Below are positions 1-10,199 of a stretch of 64,000 nucleotides of DNA, one piece after another (within the stretch, counting starts at the first letter, position 1; every line of letters begins with the position of its first letter). This stretch comes from Pipra filicauda. Lineage: Eukaryota > Chordata > Aves > Passeriformes > Pipridae. The DNA lies in assembly GCF_003945595.2 (NCBI RefSeq), contig NW_024103874.1:2552001-2616000 (forward strand). The letters run 5' to 3'. The position numbers and the translations under genes were made by a program. Below the pieces are notes generated by a model. That model saw only the letters and a program-made list of their open reading frames with translations. It made no database searches and was not told the origin of the DNA.

Positions 1-964
1 GAATTGCTTCAATAAGAAACACATATTGTGTGCATACATCCCTCTGATTCCATTTCACGACCAAAATCAGACAGAGTGACTCCCTTGAGGACAAATCAGT
101 GTCAGTAACTTAATCACCGTGTCTAGTTCAGCAAGCAGCACTGAGGAGCATGAGAACAAAAATAGAAGACTCAGGGCTATGTCATGCAGCCTAGTCATAC
201 TCCTCTAGGACTTTTTTCTGATTTGTTTTTTGGGTGGTGTTTGGTATTTTTTTTTCTTTTTTCCTGCTGACCTCAGAATTTATTTATTTGGCTCTATCAA
301 ATAATTACAGGGATTCAGGTAAGTACAGCATCCTGAAAGCTCAGATCATGCATACTAGTAGCTAACTGGCCCAATTGGTAACCAAGAAATTCAGTGTAAT
401 TTTCTAATACACCAAATACCAGAATTACCACGTCCTTTTAGGTTTACATCTTGCTCTGTGTGTGGTGACATTCTACTGATTTAGTCACTCAGAGTTACTG
501 AAAGATCTATCCAGAGTAGAAAACAAGGCAGAGCTGGAATATTCAGTGTGAGTTTTCTAAATAACTGAAACACTTATGCTGTTCTTTAGTGATGATGAAT
601 AGGTGGCACATAAGAAGTGAAAAGTAAAAAAGCCAACAACCACACAGCGTCAGGTGACTCCCGTATGATTCGAGCCTTTATGAAGTATATTGTTTTAAAA
701 TTCCAGATACAGGAAAAAGGATCTGTTATTTCTTAATCCTTTTCTCTTAGAAAACCAACAGAGGGGGAAAAAAAAAGTAATAAAATAATTGTGGGTCTCT
801 TCCCTAAAATCCTGATTATTTTTTTTTTGAGTTGGCATAAACATCTCTTTCACAGTGGTAAACTGCTGTTAGACTTTAGTGTCTGTGACGAGGTGGTGTT
901 ATTACTCTGGCAAGTTTTACATCTCCCATATTTGTTTACCCTTTCAATGCCTCTGGCACTGCAG
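1..964 (+). other. Intron of the ZNF831-like gene (3' part)
   Basis: This is AT-rich non-coding DNA upstream of the first recognisable exon. It ends in a pyrimidine-leaning stretch and a CAG acceptor at 962-964. I see no zinc-finger codons here, so the large zinc-finger exon expected for this family must lie before the window. Short T and A runs are the only other structure. Confidence 0.55.
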
Positions 965-1134
965 GTACAGAGGGAGGCATATCCATGGATATTCCCAGTT
1001 GAAAGTGAACCGGCTGAGCAAGAGGCCCTGTTTTCCCAACAGAGCACTGGATGCTTTGAGAAAGGGCTGTTCATCACAGCCCCCCAAATTCAATAAGCAT
1101 AAGAAGTGCCATTCTCCTCAGCTGAAGGTGCAAG
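965..1134 (+). CDS. ZNF831: ZNF831-like gene, antepenultimate coding exon
   Basis: This 170-nt exon starts after a CAG acceptor (962-964) and ends at a consensus GTAAGT donor (1135-1140). The reading frame places base 965 at codon position 3 and leaves one G at the end. It encodes a basic segment that includes SKRPCFPNRALDALRKGC and a Lys/His-rich stretch (FNKHKKCHSPQLK). The leftover phase fits the next exon exactly, which is the best evidence that it is real. The assignment to ZNF831, a large poorly characterised C2H2 zinc-finger nuclear protein, rests mainly on the position just upstream of EDN3 on the same strand, as in mammals, and on the C-terminus encoded further on. No zinc finger lies in this exon. 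Confidence 0.7.
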
Positions 1135-1262
1135 GTAAGTATCTTGAATATTTTTTTAAAAAAACTGATGTTACTTCAGTGCTACGATGAGAAATGTAGT
1201 AAGTTCTAGCATGTGGGGCAATAAAAATCAAAGTAAAAGTTTCTTCAACCTCTTTTCAATAG

Positions 1263-1402
1263 AGAGTTACCTACACCAGCAAAATTCCACCTCAGATAAA
1301 CCACTTTGCAGAAGGAAAAAAGAAGGAAAGAATAACTCAGGAATATCTTCCCATACTGAAAACCTAAACCATGTTAAACAAAGAGACAAAACGGATAAAA
1401 AA
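1263..1402 (+). CDS. ZNF831: ZNF831-like gene, penultimate coding exon
   Basis: This 140-nt exon follows a TTTTCAATAG acceptor and ends at a GTATGT donor (1403-1408). Its first two bases (AG) complete the codon begun by the final G of the previous exon, giving GAG (Glu). The exon ends on a whole codon. The peptide is hydrophilic and Lys/Asn/Ser-rich, running from ESYLHQQNSTSDKPL to KQRDKTDKK, with no recognised domain. The two splice junctions and the clean phase match to both neighbours make chance unlikely. The flanking introns are only 128 and 286 bases, as is common in compact avian genes. Confidence 0.7.
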
Positions 1403-1688
1403 GTATGTATTGTACCTTAATTCCTGTATTAATATCTACTAAAATAAAAAAAAATCGGTAATTAAAACGTGAATTATATTCAGCTGGTTTAAAGTTCAAG
1501 TTGAGACTACTTTGTAGCACAGGTTTTGTTTAAAATGTTTAAAAATATGTTAAAGGTATTACTGGGGGTTAAAATACAATGAAAACTTACTAATGTTAGC
1601 TTTTTAAAAAGAACAACTAAACTTGCATCAATTGCTCTGGATTGAAAATTTTAAACCTCAATTTTTTCCCCCCTCCTAATTTCTACAG

Positions 1689-2543
1689 GACATTTCTGGG
1701 CAAATCAGGGAACACACGGGAACAAACGTCTGTGTCCAGAACATCACGGCTCCCCTGGGAATAGCTGTGACAGCTCATTCCTTTCCCTCCCCAGCTCCCA
1801 CATCCATGCAGCAGGTCAGCAGGGATGTGGCCATTTGCTGCTGGGTGACACAGCCCCTCGTGCTCCAGCCATCCGGGCCAGGGCATTCCCGGCCAAGCCT
1901 CCGGAGTGACTCAACGGCAGCTTCCTTTGGGTCTCGCCCTTCTGATTTTACAAACACAGGCACAGGTGACCAACCCAGCAGCACAGACCCAGAGGCTCCT
2001 GGTCCTCTTTCCTTACATCTGGAGACAAGCCAGGAAAACACACTGAGTGCAGAGTCAGAGAAGCAAATATCTGGTACATTAGACCCGGTGATCCGGGCCT
2101 CGGGAAGGGAGAAAACTCCAGCTGAAGAAGACACAAATTCACCTCCCAAAGAACACCCAACTCCCAGTTCCCAGCCTGGATGTTCACATTTATTTGGATC
2201 AAAAGCAGAGTCTCTTCCTGAATCAGTCACAAGGGCTCAGTTACCCAGCAGAGAATACACAGAGAGGGCAAACGTGTCTCAAAATCTCCTGGACCTCCAC
2301 GGAAGCAGAGACAGGAACGGATCCCACCTGCAGCCCAATCCCTATGGAAGGCCACATGGAACAGCTACTACTACCTTTAAAAAGCCCCCAATTTCTCTCA
2401 GATCCCCTGAGTTCAAGAGTTACTCTGCAGCACTTTCCAAGACATACAAAAAGAGAGGTTTAGAGATGATGAGGAAGCAAACGCGAGTGGAGTACGATGA
2501 CACGAGCAGTGATGATGAGGACAGGCTGGTTATAGAGATATAG
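1689..2543 (+). CDS. ZNF831: ZNF831-like gene, terminal coding exon with stop
   Basis: The exon opens in phase 0 after a strong polypyrimidine tract and a CTACAG acceptor (1683-1688). It stays open for 284 codons to a TAG at 2541-2543. The protein is Ser/Pro/Thr-rich and apparently disordered. It ends in a basic segment (KTYKKRGLEMMRKQTR) followed by an acidic cap (YDDTSSDDEDRLVIEI). A well-formed conserved-looking C-terminus at the end of a disordered region fits the tail of ZNF831, a nuclear zinc-finger protein of poorly known function. The identification depends on that tail and on synteny with EDN3 about 22 kb downstream; I could not align it. The three exons together encode roughly 387 residues, only the C-terminal part of a much longer protein. 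Confidence 0.75.
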   Translation, partial: DISGQIREHTGTNVCVQNITAPLGIAVTAHSFPSPAPTSMQQVSRDVAICCWVTQPLVLQPSGPGHSRPSLRSDSTAASFGSRPSDFTNTGTGDQPSSTDPEAPGPLSLHLETSQENTLSAESEKQISGTLDPVIRASGREKTPAEEDTNSPPKEHPTPSSQPGCSHLFGSKAESLPESVTRAQLPSREYTERANVSQNLLDLHGSRDRNGSHLQPNPYGRPHGTATTTFKKPPISLRSPEFKSYSAALSKTYKKRGLEMMRKQTRVEYDDTSSDDEDRLVIEI

Positions 2544-3430
2544 CAGACAGGCTGCTCACACAGGGACAGGAGGAAATGCCAGGGATGTCTGATCCATATT
2601 TCTGAAACACCTAAACATCAGCAAAGCCATTCCTCTGTGCAAGAGGCAGAATTCTCTTTGGAAAAGCCCTTTCTTTCAAGGACTAGAACTTTTTTTAAAG
2701 AAGCTTATTTGAGGCATCACACATTTAAATGCAAGAGGTAAACCTGTGTTTCTGACGGGTTTCCAGCATTGTTATGTTCTTGTCACCCTCACAGATTTCC
2801 CACAAGTGCTGGCTGCCAGTGGGTGTGTTACTCAAAGCCTGCAGTGTATTTGGTTACTTTTAACAATACAACAGCAGCAGCTTCCTCCGTGTACGAGCTG
2901 GGATTTCCTGGAAGGCTATAGATGTGTCCTCTTCCATACACTCCTCTTTTCTTGTAGTCACTGCCATCTGCACTGGGAGTGACACACTGGCATTAAGGGG
3001 AAGATCTGCTCCCTAAGTATCTGTGATATTGGAAGAGTGTGGAAAAATGCTGACCTTTTTCCATGTTGCACAAATGTCAATGCTTCTGTGTGAGAAATGA
3101 CACAAGCATGCTTTGCTTTGTGTTTCGTGCCTTTTATGCCAAGATCTACTCAAATATTCTTGATTTCTAGGTGGAGAATATGGGTGTTAGCTATTGATAT
3201 TTCCTTGTGGTAAAATTTCTGACAAGGATTTTCTCATTGTATTTGTCACATTGTGCTCCAAACGATGTCATCTGGAATGTTTTGTTTTTATTGTAACTTT
3301 AACTGCTCTTTTATTGAGGGTAAAGAAGCTATATGGCATAGCTGGTTTTCTTTTTTTAACAAAAAGTTTTGTGCTACAAACCCTAAAATTTACTGGTTTC
3401 CATGTGAATAAATAATTAGATATTTCAACT
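2544..3430 (+). other. Probable 3' UTR of the ZNF831-like gene
   Basis: Non-coding sequence follows the stop codon. An AATAAA polyadenylation signal at 3407-3412 is the first canonical one I see downstream, so the transcript may end near 3430. The exact cleavage site is inferred. Confidence 0.4.
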
Positions 3431-6400
3431 TGACCAGGTGTATTCACTTGCTTCATTAAGCCGATAAACACTAAAACCATTCCACTTCTACATTACAGCC
3501 AAATTCTACACTTAAACTTCTACTGTTCCTGTATTGTGACACACACACAGGGTTTAATGCATTAACCTACATAAGATATTTGGAGTTGCTTTTACTTTAG
3601 TCATGCACAGGTAAAAGCTTATACAAATCATCATCACAAAGAAATCTAGAATGTATTGGCTGAGAAAAATGAATGTATATGTGCAAAAAGATGCCAAAAC
3701 ATTCAACTGCTTCAGATATATTCCACCTTCATCTTCAAACTCCTTGTGTATCATTGTTAATAGTACTATGGATGGCAAGAAATCTTTGGTTTTCACCAGC
3801 AGCCTCCACAGCAACTATATTCACCTCTTGCTTGTGCAAGAGCTAATTATTATATGGACATATAATGAATCTGTTGTATAAAGTTTTTTTTGCATAATAT
3901 TTGTGGCTAAATACTGTGTTTAAAAGTGGAATTTCTAGAGCAGTAATTTAGAAATATAGCAATTAGAAATTTAGACTCACAAATGCTGTGCAAAGAAACA
4001 TTTACACTGCATATATTTTACAGCATGAAATATAGAAATTTCTTTGTCATACTGAAGCTGTAGCTGGAAGAAAAACGGGACAAGTCAGCTGAGAAAGCAA
4101 ATTTTAAACTACATTTCCTGACATAAGTAATCCTTGAAATTTTAGCTCACTATACTGTATGAAAATTTGACCTTACATTAGTTTTTTAGAAGAACCAGTA
4201 GATCTATGGGGGCATTTTAACAGGATTACTGAAGAAGGCAGTGACTGCAGCACAAAGACTCTGAGCCACAACAACCCCTGGAGGAGTCAGGTCTGAGTCA
4301 TGTGCACTGTGAGAAACGGTCTTGGTTTAAGTTAGGGAATTCAGGGAGTTTGCACATCCAAATCCAACTGACCACAGCGTATTCCAGCTTTCCAGAAGGC
4401 TCTGTATTCCCAGAACACGCCAGGACAAACAGGCAAACTGTTCCCTACCTTCTACACAGCAGAAGTCTCAGCCACGCAGTGAATTCACTCGCAAGTAGCT
4501 GAACATCAAAACCACATGAGGGCACCAGGCACAGAGGGAAAAAGCTGTGCTGCTTTATCCAGCAGCAGTTCTGAAGGATCCTTGCTTTGCTATAAGCAAA
4601 TCTGAAATTCCTTTGCACATGAATGCATCTCATCTTTTTCCTCCTTCTAGCGAAGGAAGAAAATTATTAAGGAGTGTTGATCACAGGCTGCAAATAAGTG
4701 GATGTTTCAAATTTTGCCATTTGATTTGTGAACCCGTTAATTCTTATTGTTTCAGACTTTTATATTAGATCTTATTAATTACTGATACTTCACTGATCTG
4801 CCTGGCAAACCCCAACTCAGGGGTGCAAACCAACCAGAGGAAGCCCAGAGATCATCAACAAACATGAAGATATACCTTGAATACAAGTCTGTCTTGGAGC
4901 CACTGGAATTTGCTCCTTAGGGGAAACTTCCAGCAGCTTCTCACAGAAGCCACCCCTGCAGCCTCACCCCATTACCAAAACCTTACCATGCAAACCCAAT
5001 ACAGTATCATTTCATTTTGGGATGGAACAGACTTTCTTTCCAGCCCCATTTTTTATTCATGAAATCTTGTTTGTCCACAGCTTCCCCAAAACACAATGCC
5101 TAAAATATTTAGTGCTTCTGTAGAAGCACTCCTGACACACACAGGGGGTGATACTAAACACAGAGATATCTGGGTTTGTGTGCTGCCTAGGTTTTATTTG
5201 CACAACCAAATTTGTTCCCATTCACCAGTGTTTATATTATAATAATTTTCATGTAATTAAGTAGCTTTGTTAAACCATTAATTTTACCTCAAGGATTTGT
5301 GTGGAATTATGGCCACAGATTAAGACTTCTGGCCTGTATTTTTCATTTACCATCAGCATTCCATGAGAGTCACATGGATGAAAAGGTCAATAGTATTTTT
5401 TTTTTTTTTGACTTTACAATACTCTGAGCTTTTAACAGCTCATTTAGTGTGGCCTGGTGGAACTGGATGAGTGTCACGTAGAAGTACATAACTGTGTCTT
5501 CCAGGGAGCTGTAATGTTACCACAGTTTGGTTATAAGCCATCCTCTTAAATACTTAAATATAAAAAAGTGGTTTTCTTTCTCACAGTCAAAGTACCTACT
5601 GGCTACTCACGACAATTGCCTAAATATGTCCTGTATTTATGTCATGCTTGAGTTTAGAGGAGCTACAAGAGCCAGTTAAACAAGAGATGAACTCACTTGA
5701 CAAATTTGTGAGTGCTTTCCAAAGTAGTCAAAACGGACTCTTGTGCCATGGGCATATAAACTGTTTTAGCTATAAAACCCCCATTATATAAGTCTCATTA
5801 TCAGTCCCTAAATTATTGTTAGGGTTTAAAAACTAAAACAAACCAAGGTGATTCTAATACAGTCAATTAATTAATCCACAATCCATTTCTTTAAGCATCA
5901 CAAGTTGTGTGCACGTGCATTTGTAGCATGTTTTTGCTTCTCTGGATGACAAAACAAGCACTGCTGGTAAAACACTGTGTGTAACATCGGGAGCATGTTA
6001 CTAATCCAGTAAGGATTGGAAGTGTTTCAGAGTGAGCTAGTTCAGATATATTAAACTGATTCTTTTCAGACTCCTGTGCCATTAACCAAAGGAGCAATTG
6101 GATGGGAGCCGTGGGAGCTGTTTCATAACCTACTGTGGGCTTGTTTTCAGCTGCCTTTGACGGCCCCTCGGGTCCAGCATTGCTGCTGCTGAGCTCAGTC
6201 CTGGACCAGCACAGGCTGTTAAACCTTGACAGAGTCAGGCTTCAATTACACTGAGTTACACTTGCCCTCTCCAAAGCAAAGCCTCTTACACATTGCAGAG
6301 GTATTCACAGGGCAAAATTTAGGTCACATCAACAGCCCTCCTCACTCTTTTGACACTGATAGGACCATAATCAGGGTTGATATCTAAAAATGTTTTTATA

Positions 6401-8369
6401 ATTTATCATTCTGTATTATACAGATCATATTCAGATTTTTCTTGAAAACATCCTTCTCATTTCATTGCACATGCCCAAATAAAACATTTTGCCTCAAACA
6501 CACAGCTGGGAGTATGGCAAGATCATTCAGATGAGCTGCTGTTGTCCTTTCTCCTCTACAGAAAGAAGCCGTTACAGAAATTTTCCCCTCTCCAGCAAAT
6601 GGTTAATGCACACAAAAAAAAAAAGAACAAAATTGATTTCCGTAACATGCTTTGGCAGCAACTGAGGTGAGCAACTAAATGGGGGAAAGGGAGCCAGGGT
6701 TGTTCCCACCTGTGTTAGGAAACCACAGTCTGAGAAGAGGAATACTTTGCTGGGAAGCTGAGCCAGGACTATAATAGTTACCTCAAATCTCCCAACTTGT
6801 ATGTGCAAATGCAATTACGGGATTGGCACAACCAGCACTTCAGAGACCTCTGTGCACATACACGTTTCTGTGTGTTGGCTGCAAGGAGGAACAGGGAAAA
6901 TTACACTCCTTAAAAAGTAATTTGACCATTAGCCCCTACCATGCCTGTTAATGTTCCCATTGCTCACAAGGAATCATTTGCATTGAGCTCCTCAAATGGA
7001 AGGCACAAAACACCATCACAGCCTCTGCAGCCCACGAGTGGTTTGTATTCCAGTTCATCCCTCTTATGAAGAAGTTTTGTATAACTTTGTTGATTCTAGT
7101 TATGGGTTATGTTAGCTCCAAATGGAGCAAATATTTAAAAGGGAAATGATACAAAGGTCTCAGACCTCAAATCACTACTTGTCCAGAAGCAAGAAAGTAA
7201 ATATAGCAAAGTAAAGCATAAAAAACTGCCTCATCCTGCACAATATTATAAGGCTTAAGGGATTATATAAAAAGGATTTACCAACTTTGATTTAAAAATA
7301 AGAACAAAAGCAAAATGGTCATTATTACATGTTTGATACGAAAACCACCAAACCTTTTTTTATTTGCACCAGATGTGGATAGGCAGATGTGAACTGTTGG
7401 ATAATATTCAGAGAAGTGGAATTAGGGAAATATCCATAATTAATAACATGCCTGTGGAAACATGTTCTGTGCTTCAAAAAGAATTCAGGTGGTATTAGAA
7501 CTGGAAGAACCTCCTTACCCTGAAGATGTTGACAAATTTGAAGAAATTCCAAGCAGTGAAAAAAAAAAAAAAACCAATCTGATTGGGGAAACAGATTACT
7601 GGTGCAGAAAGATGAAAGGACCCAATTTTCTGCTCTCAATTACACCAATGTGGTCCAGTTAAATTCAGTGACAATGTACCAACAGAACAAGGAGAAAAGC
7701 TTGACTGAAATATATGATATGAAGAATTTGCTTAGAAACACTCAGAGGAAGAATTCCCTTTAGGAAGGAAAGGAACTGGTAAAATATGTGAGGGAAACAA
7801 TAGGTCCTGTAGGATTTAAACTGAGAAGAAGGAAAATACAGACAATGTTCCACTGCAGTTGCATCTTCCAAATATCTCCTCTGGGATATTTAACATGGAG
7901 CTAAAACAGATCCACTCACTGTACAAAAGAATTATGCCCAGGAGGTGGCCAGAGAATGTAATCAGGCAGTTCTGCTCCTGGATATCCCTGTCATTCGTGG
8001 AATCAAACACACTGTCTACGGTCATTGTTTCTATGCCTACATCCATTATTTCTCTCCACCTTAATTCACACAGTAGTGACTAATGCACTATGAAAATTTA
8101 TCCAGGCTGGATCAGTTACTAAAATATAATTGCATTGCCTTTGTGTGCTGTCTATCAGATGTTCCATTTTGTATTCATCAAGAATACGTTGTGTAAGAAG
8201 AGCTCCTCAAACAACAGCAAAAAAAAAAATCACCATTCTTGGTTTAATTACAATGACACTGCAGAAAAAAAAAAAAAATAGGGCCAGAAGAGCAATCTTA
8301 TCACTTATCCTTGTCTCCTGGACAATATGATCAGAGAGTTCCTAAGACAGATCTGAAAATACACATAAA
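3431..8369. other. Intergenic DNA with no recognised gene
   Basis: This is AT-rich single-copy sequence with scattered homopolymers, for example a T run near 5398-5410 and A runs at 7560-7573, 8219-8229 and 8264-8278. Open frames are short and unsupported by splice sites or similarity. I recognise no repeat family here. Confidence 0.5.
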
Positions 8370-8834
8370 GAATCATAGACTCACAGAACCATTACGGTTA
8401 GAAAAGACTTCTAGGATCGTGTCCAACCATCAACAGCACCACGACCTTGTTCACCACCAAACCATGTCCTCAAGTGCCATATCCACACATCTTTTGAGTT
8501 TTTCCAGGGATGGTGACTCCACCACTTCCCTGGGTAGTCTGTTCCAATGCTTGACAACCCTTTCAGTGAAGAAGTTTTTCCTGCTTTCCAATCTAAACTT
8601 CCCCTGGTGCAATTTGCTTTTGTCTTGTCACTTGTTAGCCGGGAGAAGAGACTGACCCTCCTCTCACTACATCATCCTGTCAGGGAGTTGTAGAGAGCGA
8701 GAAGGTCCCCCTGAGCCTCCTTTTTTCCAGGCTCAGCCCTCCCAGCTCCCTCAGCTGCTCCTCATCAGCCTTGGGCTCCAGGCTCTTCTCCACCTCCGTT
8801 CCCTTCTCTGGACACTCTCCAGCACCTCAGTGTC
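8370..8834 (-). mobile_element. CR1 LINE fragment, 3' part, minus strand
   Basis: The segment reads as the reverse complement of the 3' region of a CR1 non-LTR retrotransposon. It begins at the element's 3' end with a decayed octamer motif (AATCATAGACTCACAG). It then carries hallmark CR1 phrases such as GGATGGTGACTCCACCAC, CTGTTCCAATGCTTGACA, CTCAGCTGCTCCTCATCAGC and CTGGACACTCTCCAGCACC. About 465 bases remain, and the 5' end is truncated near 8834, as is usual for CR1. It is diverged and has no intact reverse transcriptase. CR1 is the dominant LINE of birds and also occurs in other reptiles. The truncated end lies directly against the ERV remnant. Confidence 0.9.
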
Positions 8835-8845
8835 AAACCAGGACA
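8835..8845 (+). repeat. Possible remnant of an LTR 3' edge
   Basis: AAACCAGGACA ends in CA and is the exact inverse of the TGTCCTGGTTT start that I associate with a passerine ERV LTR family. It sits eight bases before a primer-binding-site-like motif, which is the expected order of LTR edge then PBS. The rest of the LTR is missing because CR1 sequence begins immediately to the left. Eleven bases alone are weak evidence; the order of the parts adds some weight. Confidence 0.4.
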
Positions 8846-8853
8846 GTAGTTTC

Positions 8854-8871
8854 TGGTGCCCAACTTGAGGC
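8854..8871 (+). other. Retroviral-type primer binding site (tRNA-Lys1,2-like)
   Basis: TGGTGCCCAACTTGAGGC matches the lysine-tRNA(1,2) type primer binding site at 15 of 18 positions by my own comparison. One difference is a C-to-T change at a former CpG. Together with the adjacent LTR-like edge it marks the start of a degraded plus-strand ERV. Lysine priming is typical of betaretrovirus-like (class II) elements. Confidence 0.5.
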
Positions 8872-9113
8872 ATGACAGGTTGGGATAACGACAGATCTGA
8901 CTAGAACACATTAGAACAAATATGTTATAAGCATTTATTAGATTAGTGAAATAGTTGCTGGTCGCACTGTGTACTTATTTGCTCCCAGAGCTGGCATGCT
9001 TGTCCTTAAAGTTGCATCATGCCATACTTTACTTGCAGTGTGTGTTCCCTCTTGTGCTGTTTATCCCGTGGGAACTGGGCTAAGGTATCATGCTGCTGTA
9101 CTTTGTAGCGCTG

Positions 9114-9172
9114 GGATATGATATGATATATGATCTGGTATGATATATGACATGACATGATATGACATGATA
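9114..9172. repeat. Degenerate (ATATG/ACATG) short tandem repeat
   Basis: About 60 bases are built from repeated GATATG, GATATATG and GACATG units with drifting unit length. It looks like a decayed microsatellite inside the ERV-derived block. Confidence 0.7.
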
Positions 9173-9282
9173 GAAGTGCCAGTCGTGAGACTGACGTGGT
9201 GTCTGCACCCAGCCGTGAATGGTGGGAGCCATCTATGGGAAACATCCACAATTACACCTTTAACCTGCCCTTGCAGAGACAC

Positions 9283-9342
9283 CTATGGAGGGGACACCTT
9301 CCCACACCTTCCCTATGGAGGGGATGTCTTCCCACACCTTCC
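9283..9342. repeat. 30-bp tandem duplication, two copies
   Basis: Two adjacent 30-base units (9283-9312 and 9313-9342) each start CTATGGAGGGGA and end CTTCCCACACCTTCC. They differ only in the middle (CAC versus TGT). The copy edges are exact in the sequence. Confidence 0.85.
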
Positions 9343-10199
9343 CTCCCCCACCAGGCTAATTACAGCAGCACTTGAGAATTTTGAAAATTTTGAATATCCT
9401 TGGGATGCTGAAACCAGCACAGTTCTATGGCTGGGAACCAGAATGTTGCTAAATGTGTTTAAGGTTAAACTGTTTAGGAACACTACTCAGAGACCTGCCC
9501 TGAGGCTGGATAGCTCTGAGTTGTGGGTGTGTGGGGTAGTGTGGGCAAGTACCCAGGACAGGGGGAACCTCCAATGTTTTGGAACTTCACCTCTGAAAAA
9601 GCAAGGAAAAGTAATGAAATGTTTGGAAAAAGTAAGTTGTCACTCTGGCAATTCCAGAGAGAGAATGGGCCTAGTAGCCTGGAATTAGACGGTAAGGCAG
9701 CCAGCTGGGATCACTCCCTAGGGCAGGAGGCATTGACAAGGCATTTGGAAAAGGGATACAAGCCCACAGGCCTGTTAGGTGTGAAGGAAAGATATTCCTT
9801 CCAGGAAGATGCTGGGTGGCAAGTGGGCCACCACGGAGAGAGGTATCCAGCACCCGAGGGAATTAGTCCTGCCAGAGATGTTTTATTGTGACCTGAACAA
9901 GACACAAGTACCCTCGGATCCAGACAAAGTCCAACACCCAGAACACACCTGGCAGACACTTGTACAGAGCACCACTGTTGCATGGCACCCACTGCCAGTA
10001 AGGACCTGGAGACACAAAGAATCACCAGGGGATGATCCTGATCTCCACCAAGGCACACATCCCATGCCAGGTTACCTGAGCCATTCAGATGCCTGTGCTA
10101 CCCACTCCTGCAATTCCACGATGTTTCTGGCTTCAGAAATCAATAGAAATCCCAAGCCAAACCAAAACCAAATCTGGTCTTGAGCAGAGCAAAGGATCA

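Larger units (their letters stand above)
8872..10110 (+). mobile_element. Degraded endogenous retrovirus internal region
   Basis: This follows the primer-binding-site motif and is more GC-rich than its surroundings. It contains broken plus-strand frames, of which the longest are 9167-9688, 9523-9891 and 9809-10183. They overlap in different registers, as expected after frameshifts in an old gag-like region. The part near 9850-9990 (DLNKTQVPSDPDKVQHPE in frame) has the flavour of avian ERV gag/leader proteins, but I cannot assign a class from this alone. No reverse transcriptase, integrase, envelope or 3' LTR is visible, so the element is truncated and non-functional. The right edge is approximate. 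It also holds a degenerate ATATG tract and a 30-bp tandem duplication. Confidence 0.45.
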
